Positions 1 through 12,879 of a stretch of DNA of 64,000 bases are shown here, one piece after another. The position numbers and the translations under genes are program-made. Under the pieces are notes generated by a model that was not told the origin of the DNA, searched no databases, and was given only the letters and a program-made list of their open reading frames with translations. How positions within the stretch are numbered: position 1 is the first letter of the stretch; each line of letters opens with the position of its first letter. The stretch is from Ignelater luminosus (taxonomy: Eukaryota > Arthropoda > Insecta > Coleoptera > Elateridae), in contig VTPC01090586.1 of NCBI GenBank assembly GCA_011009095.1, positions 39,382 through 103,381 of the forward strand, read 5' to 3'.

Positions 1-178
1 TAATAATAATAATAGGGCGATTCCTTTTGAACCGTTCTTGTAAAGTACTAAAGGGTATGCCGAACTTTTTAGAAACTTTCTGTATAGAATCTCCATCACA
101 TGCTGCTTGTACGGCGCTTTCCAAGTCCTCTTTACTCAATTCTGCCTTGGTTGTTGTTCTAGGTCTGTTCCGCGGCAT
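1..178 (-). pseudogene. pogo/Tigger-like transposase, N-terminal fragment
   Basis: The complement reads from a Met at 178 toward the window edge: MPRNRPRTTTKAELSKEDL, then VQAACDGDSIQKVSKKFGIP and STLQERFKRNR. This is the pipsqueak-type helix-turn-helix that starts many pogo/Tigger-like DDE transposases. It runs into a TAA/TTA repeat at the window start, so I see only about 58 residues. It is separate from the larger remnant at 1281-3940, which has its own N-terminus. Confidence 0.7.
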
Positions 179-240
179 CTACGTAAAACATAAAGACAAT
201 CATGAGCGACTATTTCAACAAAAGAATGTTCTAAACTAAA

Positions 241-1280
241 AGTAAAAATTGCCCTATATTTTTATATAGAGCAATGCCGGTCGGTGACTGTTATTATTTA
301 TTACCCACCTTGAATGACTGACATAACCCCAAACATTCTACTAAAACGTTTTCTTTGGTCGTCTTAAGAACCTAAATAAGCTTTCAAACATTTAACTGGC
401 ACATTAGATGTATTAACACATTTGTAATAATTGGTAATTAAAATATATCCATCCGTATACAGTATTGGAACCCTACCTTTGATTGAGAATTTCAAATTTT
501 AACAACAAAACGCGACCTGATACATGGTCGGCTGTCACGTACACTGCAGGTGACGCAGAATGGCGGTGGCGCTTCATAAATAAGTTTACTCGGACATAAG
601 CTAGAGGGCAGCACGCGTTTTTTTATTGAAATGTTCCGGGAAGTTGGGTATTTAACAGTGACCGGCATTTCCCGCTGACCAGCATTCCCCCATCCTACCC
701 TACACATAGATTAGGATTTTTCAAAGAACGTGCAAAGCATATAAACTTCAAAAATGTTTTATTTTTTCATAGAAAAATACATTTAAAGAATCTTTCATAA
801 TGTTTCATTCCACATACAGTGAAGGGGCAGTTGAATACTAGTTGAGGGGGAATGGGTCATTATGAACTTAACGTAAGGTAGAACCATAAGTATTTAAATT
901 TACTGCAAACTTCAAGTTTCTTGCTGTCCTGGCAGTTTCAGTATTTAGTTTTGAATCTGGTAACGTCTGTAGTATCTACTTCACATTTGTCCAAAACAGT
1001 AGGTAGTAGGTAATAAAATGAATGAAACGGATACTTTCTTCTCAAGAAAGAAATTAACAATTTTGCCTCTGTCTTGCTTTCTATCATGCCAACATAGTAA
1101 ACCCGATTTTTACTAGTAACGAACTTGTAGAGAACAAAACATCTTGAAATAGCTAAGATTGGAGAACTATCATATTCTTCAAAATTAGTGTCTGATTCTT
1201 CATTCTAATGTAATGAAGTGTCCTGCACTACTTTTTTCCGGGAATGCTTACCTCAGAATCTGGATCGTATTCGGTAATTT
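241..1280. other. No gene recognised (between two pogo remnants)
   Basis: Mixed AT-rich sequence with a CpG-richer patch at 505-700. No ORF of note. Confidence 0.5.
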
Positions 1281-2283
1281 TTAGTTTTTTTTTTGCACTT
1301 TATGAACTTTGTTTATCTGAATAGACTTCTTTGGCGTTTTCATTAGGACAATTTCATCTTTTTTGGGCGAATTTGTTGATATTCTAGATGTGCCTTTTAT
1401 TCTGGCCTTTCTCTTGTTTGATCTTTTGGGGGCCTTTGCATACGCTACAACGTCTCCTGGACGTAGGAATCCTTTATTAATATCTGAATTGTTATTCATT
1501 TTTCCTTAATTTTGCTGCTCTGTGAAAACTGGGGTGTTACTGGTACCTGCTGATGTACAGATCAAGTGATATAGTAATGAAAATCGTTCTGGTCAGTTTT
1601 CCAACTAATATGTCACTGTGGATTATCACTGACGGACTAGCAGTAGATCCAGCTGATGTTGAGGGATTAGGGGAATTTTTCAGAGCAGGGACATAATTTC
1701 CCCGGCAGGGCCTATCCGTAACACAACTCATGAAAAAATCCTCCTCGGTAAAGATTTCGGAACTTAATGGGTATATTCCGGTTTTTGAAAGACTGAAAGA
1801 ATTTTACCCTCGTCATTGTGCGATTAATAGCCAAGAACTTATCCCTGCAAAAATATAAATAGTGGCAGTTTTACCAGGATTACTTAGTGTTAGTATCCAC
1901 GCGATGTTGTAGCGAGTTTTAGAGGGCCCATAAGCTGCTACACCTAAAGGCTCTCTGTGACTACAATGAGGTGGAAAAGTAAAAATGAGCACCCCATGTT
2001 CTCTTGCCTCATCAATAACAACCAGAGATAGATGGCTCTCATGATCATCCATCAGTATTGACACAGGGTTTTCTAACTGTGTTTACTGTGCTTGATAAAA
2101 AATAAAGCAACATCTGTCTTATTAAAGCTAGTAACCCTACTAAGACTGTTGATTCGGGAGTTTTCAAAGATAAATCCAGGAACCTATAATACGCATAAAA
2201 CCTTCTAACCACTTTCGTCTAGCTAATTTCGTTTCATCCCACTTTGTAGAGCATTTAAATCATAGGTTTAGTATTTACATATA

Positions 2284-3589
2284 AAGGGTTTTCCAATAAG
2301 AGGTGTTATTTTGATATTCAAAGAAAAGTGCCATTTTTTAATATAAATGATCGGATGTTTATTTCATTATAAAGAGGAAGGTATGCCGTTAATAGTGGAA
2401 AATAACATCAGGCAAATGACCACCACGACCACGCTTACAGGACAATATCCTTTTCATGAAATTTTCCATAACCAAATCGCAAAGTGGCTGCCCTATGTCC
2501 TCGATAGCCTCACGAATTCCATCTTTGAGGTCTTGAATCGTCGCTGGGCTGTTGGCGTAGACCTTCTCTTTCACGTGGCCCCAAAGAAAGAAGTCGCAAG
2601 GTGTTAAATCACAAGATCTCGGTGGCCAATTGTGATCACCTCTTCGAGAGATAACACGGTCCGGAAACTTTTTCCGTAAAAGATCAATGGTTTCGTTGCT
2701 TGTGTGGCACGTAGCGCCGTCTTGTTGAAAGTAAACGTTGTCCAGATCAATACCATCCAATTCCGGCCATAAAAAATCGTTAATCATCTCTCGATAGCGC
2801 AATCCAGTCACCGTAACTGTTGCTCCAGCCTCATTTTCGAAAAAGTAAGGTCCAATGACTCCGCCGGACCATAAACCGCACCAAACAGTCACACGTTGAG
2901 GATAGAGAGACTTTTCAACAATAACTCTTGGATTTTCTGAGCCCCAGATCCGACAATTTTGCTTGTTGACGAAGCCACCGAGGTGGAAATGGGCCTCATC
3001 ACTCAAGATGATTTTTCGATGGAATTCTGGATCATTTTCGTGCATTTCAACGACCCAATCAGCAAAGACACGACGTTGTTGATGATCGGCCGGCTTGAGT
3101 TCTTGTGTTAACTGGACTTTATAAGCCTTAAGACCCAAATCTTTATGCAAAATACGGTGTAATGACGTTTGTGGAATGGCTAATTCCAAAGAACGACGAG
3201 GAATGGACAAACCTGGGTTTTCTTTAGCACTTTCGGCTACAACAGCAATATTCTCGGCTGTTCTTGAGCGACGTGCACGGGTTTTATTCTTCACATCACT
3301 AACTTGTCCCAAGAGCTCGAATTTTTTCACCAATTTCTGTATTGCGGTCCGACAAGGTGCTTCACGGTGACCCAAAAATGTTCGAGTTTTACGAACCGTC
3401 TCTGCCAAATTTTCACCATTTTTATAGTGAATTTTAATAATTTCAATGCGTTGTTGAAGCGTGTATCGTTCCATATTTATTAATGGCGTAGTTTCTACTT
3501 GTCAAATGTCAAAAAAATGGTAGCTTCAAAAGTGACATCTACCGAAATAGCGGGCTATTCAAAATAACACCTCTTATTGGAAAACCCTT
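2284..3589 (-). mobile_element. rosa-type (DD41D) mariner element, complete
   Basis: Ends are perfect 31-bp inverted repeats starting AAGGGTTTTCCAATAAGAGG, at 2284 on the left and ending at 3589 on the right. A TA lies directly outside each end (2282-2283 and 3590-3591), the expected Tc1/mariner target duplication. The 1.3-kb body carries one uninterrupted transposase gene on the minus strand. Perfect ends plus an intact gene suggest a recent insertion. It sits inside the pogo-like pseudogene. Confidence 0.93.
2389..3474 (-). CDS. rosa/mariner transposase, intact ORF
   Basis: 361 residues, no internal stop, starting MERYTLQQRIEIIKIHYKNG, a DNA-binding HTH start typical of mariner-like transposases. 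The catalytic Asp residues are visible in ILSDEAHF, in FQQDGATCHT, and in DLTPCDFFLWG. By my count 41 residues separate the second and third Asp, which matches the DD41D (rosa) group. The length fits mariner transposases (about 340-360). It should cut and paste DNA flanked by the 31-bp repeats around it. All motifs needed for activity are visible, but expression cannot be judged. Confidence 0.92.
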   Translation of the reverse strand: MERYTLQQRIEIIKIHYKNGENLAETVRKTRTFLGHREAPCRTAIQKLVKKFELLGQVSDVKNKTRARRSRTAENIAVVAESAKENPGLSIPRRSLELAIPQTSLHRILHKDLGLKAYKVQLTQELKPADHQQRRVFADWVVEMHENDPEFHRKIILSDEAHFHLGGFVNKQNCRIWGSENPRVIVEKSLYPQRVTVWCGLWSGGVIGPYFFENEAGATVTVTGLRYREMINDFLWPELDGIDLDNVYFQQDGATCHTSNETIDLLRKKFPDRVISRRGDHNWPPRSCDLTPCDFFLWGHVKEKVYANSPATIQDLKDGIREAIEDIGQPLCDLVMENFMKRILSCKRGRGGHLPDVIFHY

Positions 3590-3940
3590 TATATTGATAG
3601 GCTAGTTTTCTAACTCCAATTTTCGTTAAACCATACTGCATTTTAGGGGTCATCTTTATATATTCTCGAAACATAACTTCTTGTTCTTCTGAGAATACAT
3701 AGAAGAGAAGAAACTATGTTTTTAATAAGAAATAATGTTATAACATCTACCTTCTTGTTGGTTATATTTGGTGAATATTTGTACGGTTCATTTGATGCTT
3801 TATTGGCCCGAAGTTCCGAGTATGATAACTTCAAATCTTCAGCAACTAACCGTATGGACTGCCCACTGCGAACCAGATCAACAGCAGTTCGAATATTTTC
3901 TGAACTATTCCTAGTTCTCTCTGTGATTCCTTTGTAAAAA

Positions 3941-6627
3941 CGTGGTATTATACCAATTGAATAAAGCCACTCTTCAGAAACTAAACCCGCTACAAGACTA
4001 GTATTTTTACATTACATCCCATAGCCAATCCTAAGATTTATGAAACAAGATTTCTGGTATGTAATTTAAAATTTAATATCTCGACGTTAAAAATCCCATA
4101 ATCAACATATCACGTAGTTGTTCTGAACTCAAACCCTTCCAGCTACACATAAAAACCAAGTTACAATTTGAAGAAAATAAAGAAAAATACGAATACTTAG
4201 ATTATTGCAGAAGTAATGGGATGTGTCCAATTTTTATTTGTACTAAACATTACTTTATAATCACACTTAATGATATACATGCATTTAATATTAAAACAAT
4301 TTACAACAGCTTACCTGTTAAACGTTAAATGACAATTATTAGAACGAGAGCGCACGACTCTTGTAATGGACTGCTGCAGGTTCAAGCTTGTGATTTCTGC
4401 TGATCTAGACTTGTCTTAGATTATTACTACTTTCATGTATTTATTCGTTAGTCTGACAGTCCAAATTCATATCTATTAGTGTTAGGACACTGTCTAGCTT
4501 TTCTCCTGATACTACTTTTAAACGAATTTATTATCTTTTTTGTTTGCTATGTATATTCCATACGTTAAGTAAAGGGTACTGCTGGAGAAAGAGGAAACAT
4601 ACGCCTAAAGATGATGCCCTAGCGAAACACATTTTGAAGTTCACGGTTACAGGTCTAATTTCGTCAGGCGCTCACTTGGACAACCTCGTCGACTAGGCCG
4701 CATCCAGCAGGTACCCAAATATCCACTAAATGTGAGGCTTAGGAGGTGTTTCACGGCGTCCTGACTAGATATGATGGATAAGCACGAAGAACATTGACGT
4801 ATTACAGAGGAAGGCCCGCATAGGCGGTTTCGTTACCCTAACAGGCTGTTCTAGCAAGATCTGGCTTCCTGTCAAAACTCTAAACTCATCAAGAATTTAT
4901 TCACCAAGGAAAAGCTGACAGTATTGGATTGGTCGGAAAATTGGTTAACTACCCACCTAATTTACGCAATACCGTAAATAAAAATTCGAGTCCTACTACT
5001 GGTCAGAAAGAAGATAGGTAGTAAGTCATTACACCGCATTCCTATGACGTCTTCGCATTCCAATCTGATGACGTCATCGCTTCGGGAATTCCCCGGGACG
5101 AAATTAAAATGACACCGCAAATTCTTTTCTGATTGAATGCGCTTCTAAGCGATTTAGAAGCAATCTAAAGCACCAAGCGTTTCAATGATGTTTTTTCTTC
5201 ATATCATTTCCAACAGGCTTTAATAGGGCGTTAAACTACTTCTGGTGTACTTCAAATTATTTTGGTCGTCTTGAGGTCAAGGTTTTATTTTTAGGATTGG
5301 ATGTAATACAAATAATACTCACTTAAGAAGACTGAGATATTCCAAAAATATTACAAAGAGTACATTTTTGGAACAGAGTTCAATGCGAGAGGGATAGTAA
5401 ATATTGCACACCCCTCGTATAATAAGAATTTAACTGAAAAGAGAATTTAAAGCTTTGACGGATCATATAATTCTCGACTGATAAGCTTGAATATTACAAT
5501 TTAAACTTCCATGAGGATTCTGATTCCTCCTCAAAATACATAAGCGAACCTTCTTCTGCAAATGGCTAATGTAAAGTATTAAAATGCGGAGGTGTTTATC
5601 TAATTGCATCAGTAGTATTTTTAAAATGCAGCATATTGACAGCCTTAAAAGTCTTTTTAAAAGCTTACAAGAACGATTAGGTAATACATCTATGAATGGG
5701 ATGCATTGTAATAGCTATTACTAGTCGAGAATTGGTCATAAAAGCGGTATATCTTGAATGTTGTTATTATTATACCTACAAGGTAACCTGACCCCATTCC
5801 TTATATATCGTATGTCTTGATCATTACGGTGCAGTCAGCTGAATATTATCGATTCATCTTCATGATTTTCCCTCCGATCACACCCACTAGACATGTTTGT
5901 GTGAGTAAATTATCTATTTATGTACAGTATATCTGCATATTACTGTATTTAAATGGTAATTAGTTCGATGAAATTTACATTATAACAACACACATTAGAA
6001 TATCTGCAATTTTACGTGCAGATTTGCTTTTTCTTATATTTTAATAGCCTTTTAACATTCAAGACCATTACGCAATCAGGTTTTCTTCTTTATGTAGTAT
6101 CTACGAGTAATTGATATAAATTAAAATATAATTATACTTACTTAAGGTATTACTAACCCTAAGAAGGTTAATAAAATATACAGACTATTTTTAAAGAAAG
6201 AAGAAATAGTTATTTGATTTAATTGAAGTTTTCCATATGTAAATAACTGCAAACTGCTTTAATATCAAATGTTAAACTGTATTAACATCATACCATTCTA
6301 CTGAATTATTGATTTCAATATATTTTATTAAATCCGCAATAACCCAATTGAATTTTATCTAGAAGTGTATTTATATCTGTCATTTCTATTAAACTGCAGC
6401 TAGTGCGTGTTTAGAGACACTTTACGATAGGTGATTTATCTTTATAGTACTTCCATGTAACATCAGTTTGCAGGGCATTTCAGGATTTTGGTCTTGGCAA
6501 TTATAACTTTACCGTTAAAAAATTTAAAACATGTTATTGACAAGACTTGCACTGAGTAACCATTTATTATGTAGATTTAAATAAATTATTGCTCAAAGAA
6601 GATCTTCTAGACAACAGGCATAAATAA
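3941..6627. other. Intronic DNA, no gene recognised
   Basis: AT-rich with short GC-richer patches at 4560-4900 and 5030-5110. The latter has two ATGACGTC motifs (TATGACGTCTTCG and TGATGACGTCATCG). Probably old repeat DNA. Confidence 0.5.
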
Positions 6628-8911
6628 GTAAAATGGGGTGAATAGAAACAGTTTTGGGGTTTACAAGCAGATCTCACTAAAAGGGAGAGTGTTGCCGCTA
6701 CTTAGAGTTATCCTAAAACATGGGTCTTAGTCTACCCTTCAAGTTCCTTGTTACATGCAACGCCAGAAATTCAAGATGGCGGAGTTTTTTTAAAAACAAT
6801 CCTGTTTGTACTCACCTGTCACTGGGATGAATAGAAACAGCTATTCACTTCTAATGTTTGTTTTGATTCTACTGCTCAAAAGATCAACAGAAACATCAAA
6901 TAATAAATCACATGAACGCAAAACAAGAAAAATTTTTTAAAAAGTAGAAATTCCTTAAAAATATACACATTTACACAGCTAGTTTTTGTCATAAGGTTAT
7001 AAACTAATATCAAGTTTCTTTGGGCCTCTTTTGTACTCTTCTGGAGGATTCAGCTTCCTAGCTTCTTGACTGAACACAAACTCGTAAACATCTGGAACAT
7101 CTGGAAGTCCATAAACGAGTCCTGGGCGGTCTCTAGATCGTCTCTCGCGATAAGATTCACCTACAAATCTTCCATCTTCTGTGATGGATTTTACTTGCCC
7201 TGTGGTTTAGAATTTGACGTTGGACATCCTGGTTTATCTGAGGTCATGTAAAAATTAACGATGTAATTAATTTTTAAAAACCAATCTCGTTGTTGTACGT
7301 CCTCTTGCTTGATTTTATAAGGATAAGACTCCGTAACGGTTTCCGAAATTGAGGTTCTGATTTCAACTACTTGGCATTTTCTCTTCGCCGTCATCAGATG
7401 GTAAACCTGGAATCACTCCAAGTTTTGTTCTTTTTCTGCGATTAGATACTTCTGTGTCTTCATATCTCACTTGTTTTAAAAGCTTGACAAAACTATCATC
7501 TATAGACGGGCTAATTGCTTCTTGTTCATCAACACTATTCTGACAATTTTGTCAAGTGGGACAATGCCACACTTTCTAAACCCTGCTTTTACATTACTGG
7601 GTTTATTTTCAGCAACATTTTCCACCAGTGTTTTGAGGATCCCAGGAAATTTATCTTTGGGCAAAGCAGCCTCGTGCCTCCCAGGTTCATTTTTCCATTG
7701 TTCGAGTATTTTGCGCCACGAAACGTTTAGCGGATGGAAAAAGCTGTGTGGAGTTTGGAGGCAAGCAAATCATATGAATATTATGTTCATTCGCATGACC
7801 TCTGTTGTCAGGTGAGAACTAAGATTATCTTCAATTAATATTGTCTTACCTGGCAGCTTTTTCAACTGTTATACATTTGTTTGGCCTTGTAGACAACATA
7901 AGGGAGTAGTATCGTCCCATCGCCGGCAGCAGCAAACATAACTGAAGTGGATGATTTTGTGCTGTTCATCAACTTTTCTGGATATTTACATCCTTATTTG
8001 GTTATAATTCTCTTCTTGCCGGGATCATCGAGAGCGGCGTGTCTCGTCAAATTTCAACATATTCTGAGGTGGCACACCCTCAAGCTGTTTTCCTGACTCG
8101 TTAAAATAGTCCCTTATTGTATTAGGTGGGACAACAGCATGATCCCTTTTTAAATTTGGGCACATCCTGAAGGACAATTCTGATTTATGCCGCTTGAGAA
8201 ATGAGTAAAAAGACTCTTTACGGGGTAAATTGCTTTCTTTAATTATCAGCTTTAAAGTTATCGTGTATTTTGGATAACCCCACGACGAACAAGTTTTAAC
8301 CTCTACCACGTTTTTTGTTAAGTAAGTCTGCCTCCTTTCCTCTTTGTTGTATCACCTTTCCTTGAGTGGCGGTATATCACGAAATAGTGCACTCCGTACC
8401 CCTCTGCTGCTTTCCTCAAAGTCAAGACATTGTTTTTGACATCTTCCACAGCTTTTTTTAGTATTGCTGGATCATTTTAGTTATAGGGTTTCAGACTCTT
8501 AGACCTGTAATATCATTATAAACAGTGCTGTTTGTAAAATTAATTAAACTACCTAATTCGGACAAGAAGTGCGCTGGTTCAAATTTTTTAAATTGCGCTT
8601 CAAACATTACAATTGAGAAAAAACCATTAAACTAAACTGCAAATCCAAATGAGTGTGAAGCAGCAATACATAAATGAATTACTCACCTCAACGGAATACA
8701 GGATTGCTAAAACAAAATTTCACAAGTAAAATTTTCACTAGCGTCCAAAAAAAACAGCAAATTTTTCTTCCTTTTTATCAAAAACACAGAAAAGAATTTA
8801 TCAGTGCTGCCAGTTTGAAACGGGCACTGTCATTTAATACACGGAATGTTTTTTGCAACAACTTAGTTTTGTTTCTATTCACCCACCTGTTTCTGTTCAC
8901 TCCCATTTTAC
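6628..8911 (-). mobile_element. pogo-like DNA transposon with terminal inverted repeats, degraded
   Basis: Ends are inverted copies: GTAAAATGGGGTGAATAGAA at 6628 and its near-complement ending at 8911 (TTCTGTTCACTCCCATTTTAC). Minus-strand coding remains match pogo/Tigger-like DDE proteins: 8309-8025 gives FYSFLKRHKSELSFRMCPNL and VPPQNMLKFDETR. After a frame shift near 8035 comes DDPGKKRIITK, then KYPEKLMNSTKSSTSVMFA near 7950-7990. Frame shifts and stops make it inactive. A second copy of the terminal motif occurs inside at about 6832-6850. Confidence 0.75.
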
Positions 8912-9619
8912 GGTACCTTACATCTTAAGTGAAAAAAGGACTTCGGTGATTCATTTTGCTAGGACCGTTGCTGCAAAGAATATTAAAATTAAAGGAAAAT
9001 CAATTATTAATGAAATTCTCTTAATCGTCTAAAGCTACAAACTTTTAAACATAATTATTATTATTATTACTCACTTAATGATCGATGTCTCGGGCGTACA
9101 GTCTCATTTTTGATGACCTCTACTCAGCCATTTCATAATAAGTATTTTTCCTCTGTCCATATATTGTTGGAACACCCTGTATACAAAACGTTAAGTTTCT
9201 TGGATTCTTCCTTTTTTTTCTTTTTGACATATACAATTTTTTATCTTCTTCTGCAATCTTATTAAGATCAAAGATCCCCAAACCTTAATCCGCCCGAAAA
9301 CCAGTTGAGATCATTAGAAATGAGCAATTAAGGAGGTCAAGCCCAGAGCTGTACTCGTCATTAGTAATTGATGATTCTCCACTGATACGTTAAAAATGCA
9401 GGATGTTTCAAAATAATATTTATAAACTCATAGCTTGTAGAGTTCTCACTATAAAACATTTTTAAATGACTTTTGCTCAGTTAGGTTTCCGTCACATAGA
9501 GCCACTGAGTAGCGCTTCTCAATGGCTAACGTGCATTAAGAGTACCTCTCACTAACACCTGTTAGCAGCACTACTGAAAGAGTGTCGGTAGTCTGAAGTG
9601 CACAGTTTGTTACAGATCA

Positions 9620-9900
9620 TTAACATGGAAGATGGTCTTCTAGTATTGGTTTTAATAAGCAAAAGGAAAATTAGAAGAAAGAAAAAGAAGAGGATTTTGG
9701 GTTCATTTATTAATCCTTGAAAGACAAAACAGGGAACTTTTTCATACCTTCTTTGACGATTTAAAACAAGACGAGGAATACTTTAGAGTGTCAAAGAACA
9801 CTTTCAAAGAACTTTTAGCAAGAATTGAGAATCAAATTCAAAATAATGACACCATCATGATAGGACAGGCTATTCCACCACGATTTTAGGTCGTTTAGCA
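9620..9900 (+). pseudogene. PIF/Harbinger transposase, N-terminal fragment
   Basis: Plus-strand translation reads RKRRGFWVHLLILERQNREL, then FHTFFDDLKQDEEYFRVSKN and TFKELLARIENQI. This is the N-terminal pattern of insect Harbinger-family transposases (W-VHPL-R...G.F..L..DL...FF.YFRM). The frame ends at the stop after IPPRF near 9888; no DDE catalytic core is visible downstream. Confidence 0.6.
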
Positions 9901-12399
9901 GCGCGGCAGACGAGCAAGCACTGAGCTAAACAAAAAGAAAAAAGAGGTGTGGTTGCAGCTGCATATGAAGATTTGTATTATGCTCTTGGTTTGCTGTTCG
10001 CAACCTGTAAACCTCAATTTGTTTTTCGTTGAATATAAGCTTCCAAAAAGCACCTCTCTGTGGCCCAATATGAAAGAATCTTTCCTCTTGGTTTAGAAGT
10101 TACTGATATTTAAAGCTAAATAGAAAATGCTAGGATATAGCCAAACTCGTACATGCAAGCATCAAAAGTGTTTTTACATAATTATACAGAAATATCTTCT
10201 TGAGTTTTTTAAAATTATTTTCCATTAGACAGGATGTTCCAGAATGAAGTAGTGATTATATGAAGATTTTACACAAGGTGTTTTTTCAGATGGTAATCCG
10301 TTTAACCGCAGAGATTACCTAGAAAGATAAGGCGATTTTCTTAATAAACTTTCAAAACGTCTCTGTTTTTGGGATACATACTGCCAGAGTTTTGTTTAGA
10401 ATTTATTTTGCACGATATTTCAGAAACAAAGAGCGCTATGAAATCAAGATTTCTGATATACCTATCATTTTACAAATTTATGTGAATGTTAATATAGTTA
10501 TAGCCAGAGACGTAAGGAAAGACAAGAGCACGTCTGTAGAAAAAAATAAGTTACGCCACTGCGAAACTAACAAGTATCTAATGTCATTTCTGAATTCTGC
10601 ATTTAATTTAGCAAAAAAAGCTGCTCTTACATCAGCCACTGTGTAAAGTGAGGAAGAACATTTTTCTGAGAAATATTTACTGTAGGAATTATCTATACTG
10701 TTCAGTTCTCCTTTAGAAAAATAACAAAAATTGATGGGATATTTAATACTAGAGCGATAGAGAAACACAGTAGTCTCTAAAGGATACTGCTTTAATTAAT
10801 AGAGTTGAATAGTTGAACCAACCCATCCCTAGAGATAACAGAAAAGACCCATAATACCTCTCATAAGTTTATTTACCATAAGTATTGCTTTTTTTGTATA
10901 TTTGAGAGTGAGCACTCTTAGTTTAAAAATATACTATTAAATGGAGCGCACACCCTTAACTTAATTCTAACATAAATTAGGCAGAATACCTTTAAATTAG
11001 ATATTTTAATAATTGGCAAGAGTATCCTTAACTAAAATATTTTACTGAGATAAACGATAAATATTCTTAAAGGAAAGAAACTGTATGGCTGTCTCTACCA
11101 CTTAAGATATCTTTAATTTAAAAACTAGAATAGAATCTTCTTAATTTGGTTCGTGACAGAATTAAGTAGCTTATTAAGACATGAAGATAACCGAAAGATT
11201 TTACATTTTTGCAAATGTATAAATGAATTTTCTGATGATACCAGTCTTTTAGGGTAAATTCGTAGCACCAAATACTATCGTTAGAACACCTGATAATTTG
11301 TTGTTACGAAACAGATGTACTAAACCAGAAAATTCCCCATATAATGGCTGACGCTTGCAAACTGCAACTCAGACAACAAAATTCCGTTCCAAACTTTAGG
11401 TTACGAACTTGAGACGTTTGACAATAAAGATAAAGGTAGAAAGATAATTTTAAAATGGAGGAAAATGTGATACAAAACTAAAATCGAGGGGAATTTTTAA
11501 ACTTAGCCCAGAGCTTGGTTGAGAACACTACAGTAACAATGAGTGTTCACATATTAGCAAGAGGACGAGATCCCAGAATCCCAGTTATATATAGCAATAT
11601 ATGTATAGCGAAAAAAGATTATTAATAGTGTCAACTTAAGAAAGAGGGCGCTAGATGGTGTTACAAGTATCCTTAGGAACAGATTAACAGATAAAATGAT
11701 TATACGTTACAAATTTAATTAAAAAATAACATAAATAGATCTCTAACCGGAAATAAATATCCATAGTGTGGAATTCAATTTTGCCTTCCTTAATGTAACG
11801 TGTATTTCGTAAAAGCCTGTATTAAGTTTCTATAGTTTGTTAAGCATTTAACTAAGAAAGAACTGTTTCTCAAAAGCAATAAATTATTTAACCGTAGGAG
11901 CTTACTCTGTCATATGACCCTTGCAGCTGCCACAAGTCAGCACAAAAACAAAAATACAAAATTAAAACACTCCACATCTTAGGAATTTAATATGTAGCAG
12001 GGTAGTTAGTTGTGAAAGTGTTAAAGTTGCCTTTAAGTGTTTTTGTGGGGGACCTTTAATGCATAGCCAATATGAAAAATGCATATGCTATTAATTCTTG
12101 TAATCAGTATGATGATAATGATTTTTGTTGTTGTTGATCTAGCCTTACAACATTGCCATTTACTGACTATGATTGTTGATGTTGTTGATAAGGCCACAGA
12201 TTAAATAAGAGTCAGATATTTTACTCAAAATACCATCAATGTTCCCATTTTTTATCTCTGCACATTTACATTTGCAGCTCTGAGAGTTTACCACGCCTAC
12301 TCTTTTATGAAAAGTGCATAATACGCTGTGCTGCTTGCGCAGTACATGTCAAAATCGCAAGCTCTGGGAGTTGCTTGAAAAGAGAGAGCAATAGAATCC
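9901..12399. other. Intronic DNA, no gene recognised
   Basis: AT-rich. CAGGATGTTTC at 9400 and CAGGATGTTCC at 10226 bracket the Harbinger fragment in the same orientation. The frame at 10392-10646 has no known domain. Confidence 0.45.
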
Positions 12400-12870
12400 A
12401 AAATTTGTCGAAGTGAAACATCCGACTCCTATTTAATCTGTGACAAGGCGTTACAGTGTGTAACTGCCGCTTATTGGTAGTGTACCTGCCCCACCGTGAG
12501 TGAGAGGTGCTCGTTGTTTATTGAATGGTTGTTAATGAGTGTAGAAAAATCACTAGTAAAACCGCTAAATTAACCGCAATAGCTATGTGCTTGGGGATGC
12601 ACGGTTGGGCGTGGCCGTGTAGTCTATCTCGACCTGGAGGTCAGTGAGTCCTGTCAGCGGTCCGGGCTGGTACCGTCCGGGCAGCGACCACAGGGCGCTC
12701 GAACTCCTGTATGTGCCTGCACGTCTATTCTATTCTGTCGGTAGTAACAACTGGTCGTTCAACACGTCCGTTGGATGGTATCACAGCGCGATAAGCGCTT
12801 GTTACAGATCACCTGGATACGATCTTTTAGACGCGACGAGGGACGCCCCTGTCAAACCCCTCTTGCTCCT
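12400..12870 (+). promoter_or_regulatory. CpG-rich island ending in a strong splice donor; possible first exon
   Basis: The stretch is much richer in C, G and CpG than its AT-rich surroundings, most clearly 12600-12870. It ends at GTAAGT (12871), a consensus donor. An open frame from 12644 runs through the donor but has no recognised domain, and its phase (two bases left over) does not match the laminin exon at 26761, which needs one. It could be a non-coding alternative first exon, part of another transcript, or an old transposon. Confidence 0.3.
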
Positions 12871-12879
12871 GTAAGTTTT

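Larger units (their letters stand above)
1281..3940 (-). pseudogene. pogo/Tigger-like transposase, decayed and split by a mariner
   Basis: Read on the minus strand from 3940: an HTH-like part (VRSGQSIRLVAEDLKLSYSE), then YGLTKIGVRKLAYQ close to 3592. The frame is then broken by the mariner at 2284-3589. It resumes at about 2250 (LSLKTPESTVL), followed by an apparent internal deletion, then the DDE core end at 2064-1813 (MDDHESHLSLVVIDEAREHG; FPPHCSHREPLGVAAYGP). Near 1800-1740 comes KTGIYPLSSEIFTEEDFF, and a basic C-terminal tail lies at 1499-1281. Several stops and frame shifts are present, so it is dead. The mariner sits inside an ordinary coding segment of this gene, so it arrived later. 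Confidence 0.8.

Noticed and set aside
2347-2607. 86-codon plus-strand frame
   Set aside because: It is the antisense shadow of the rosa transposase C-terminus.
12644-12874. ORF in the CpG-rich island as a laminin N-terminal exon
   Set aside because: No signal peptide or LN motif, and the phase at 12871 does not fit exon 26761.
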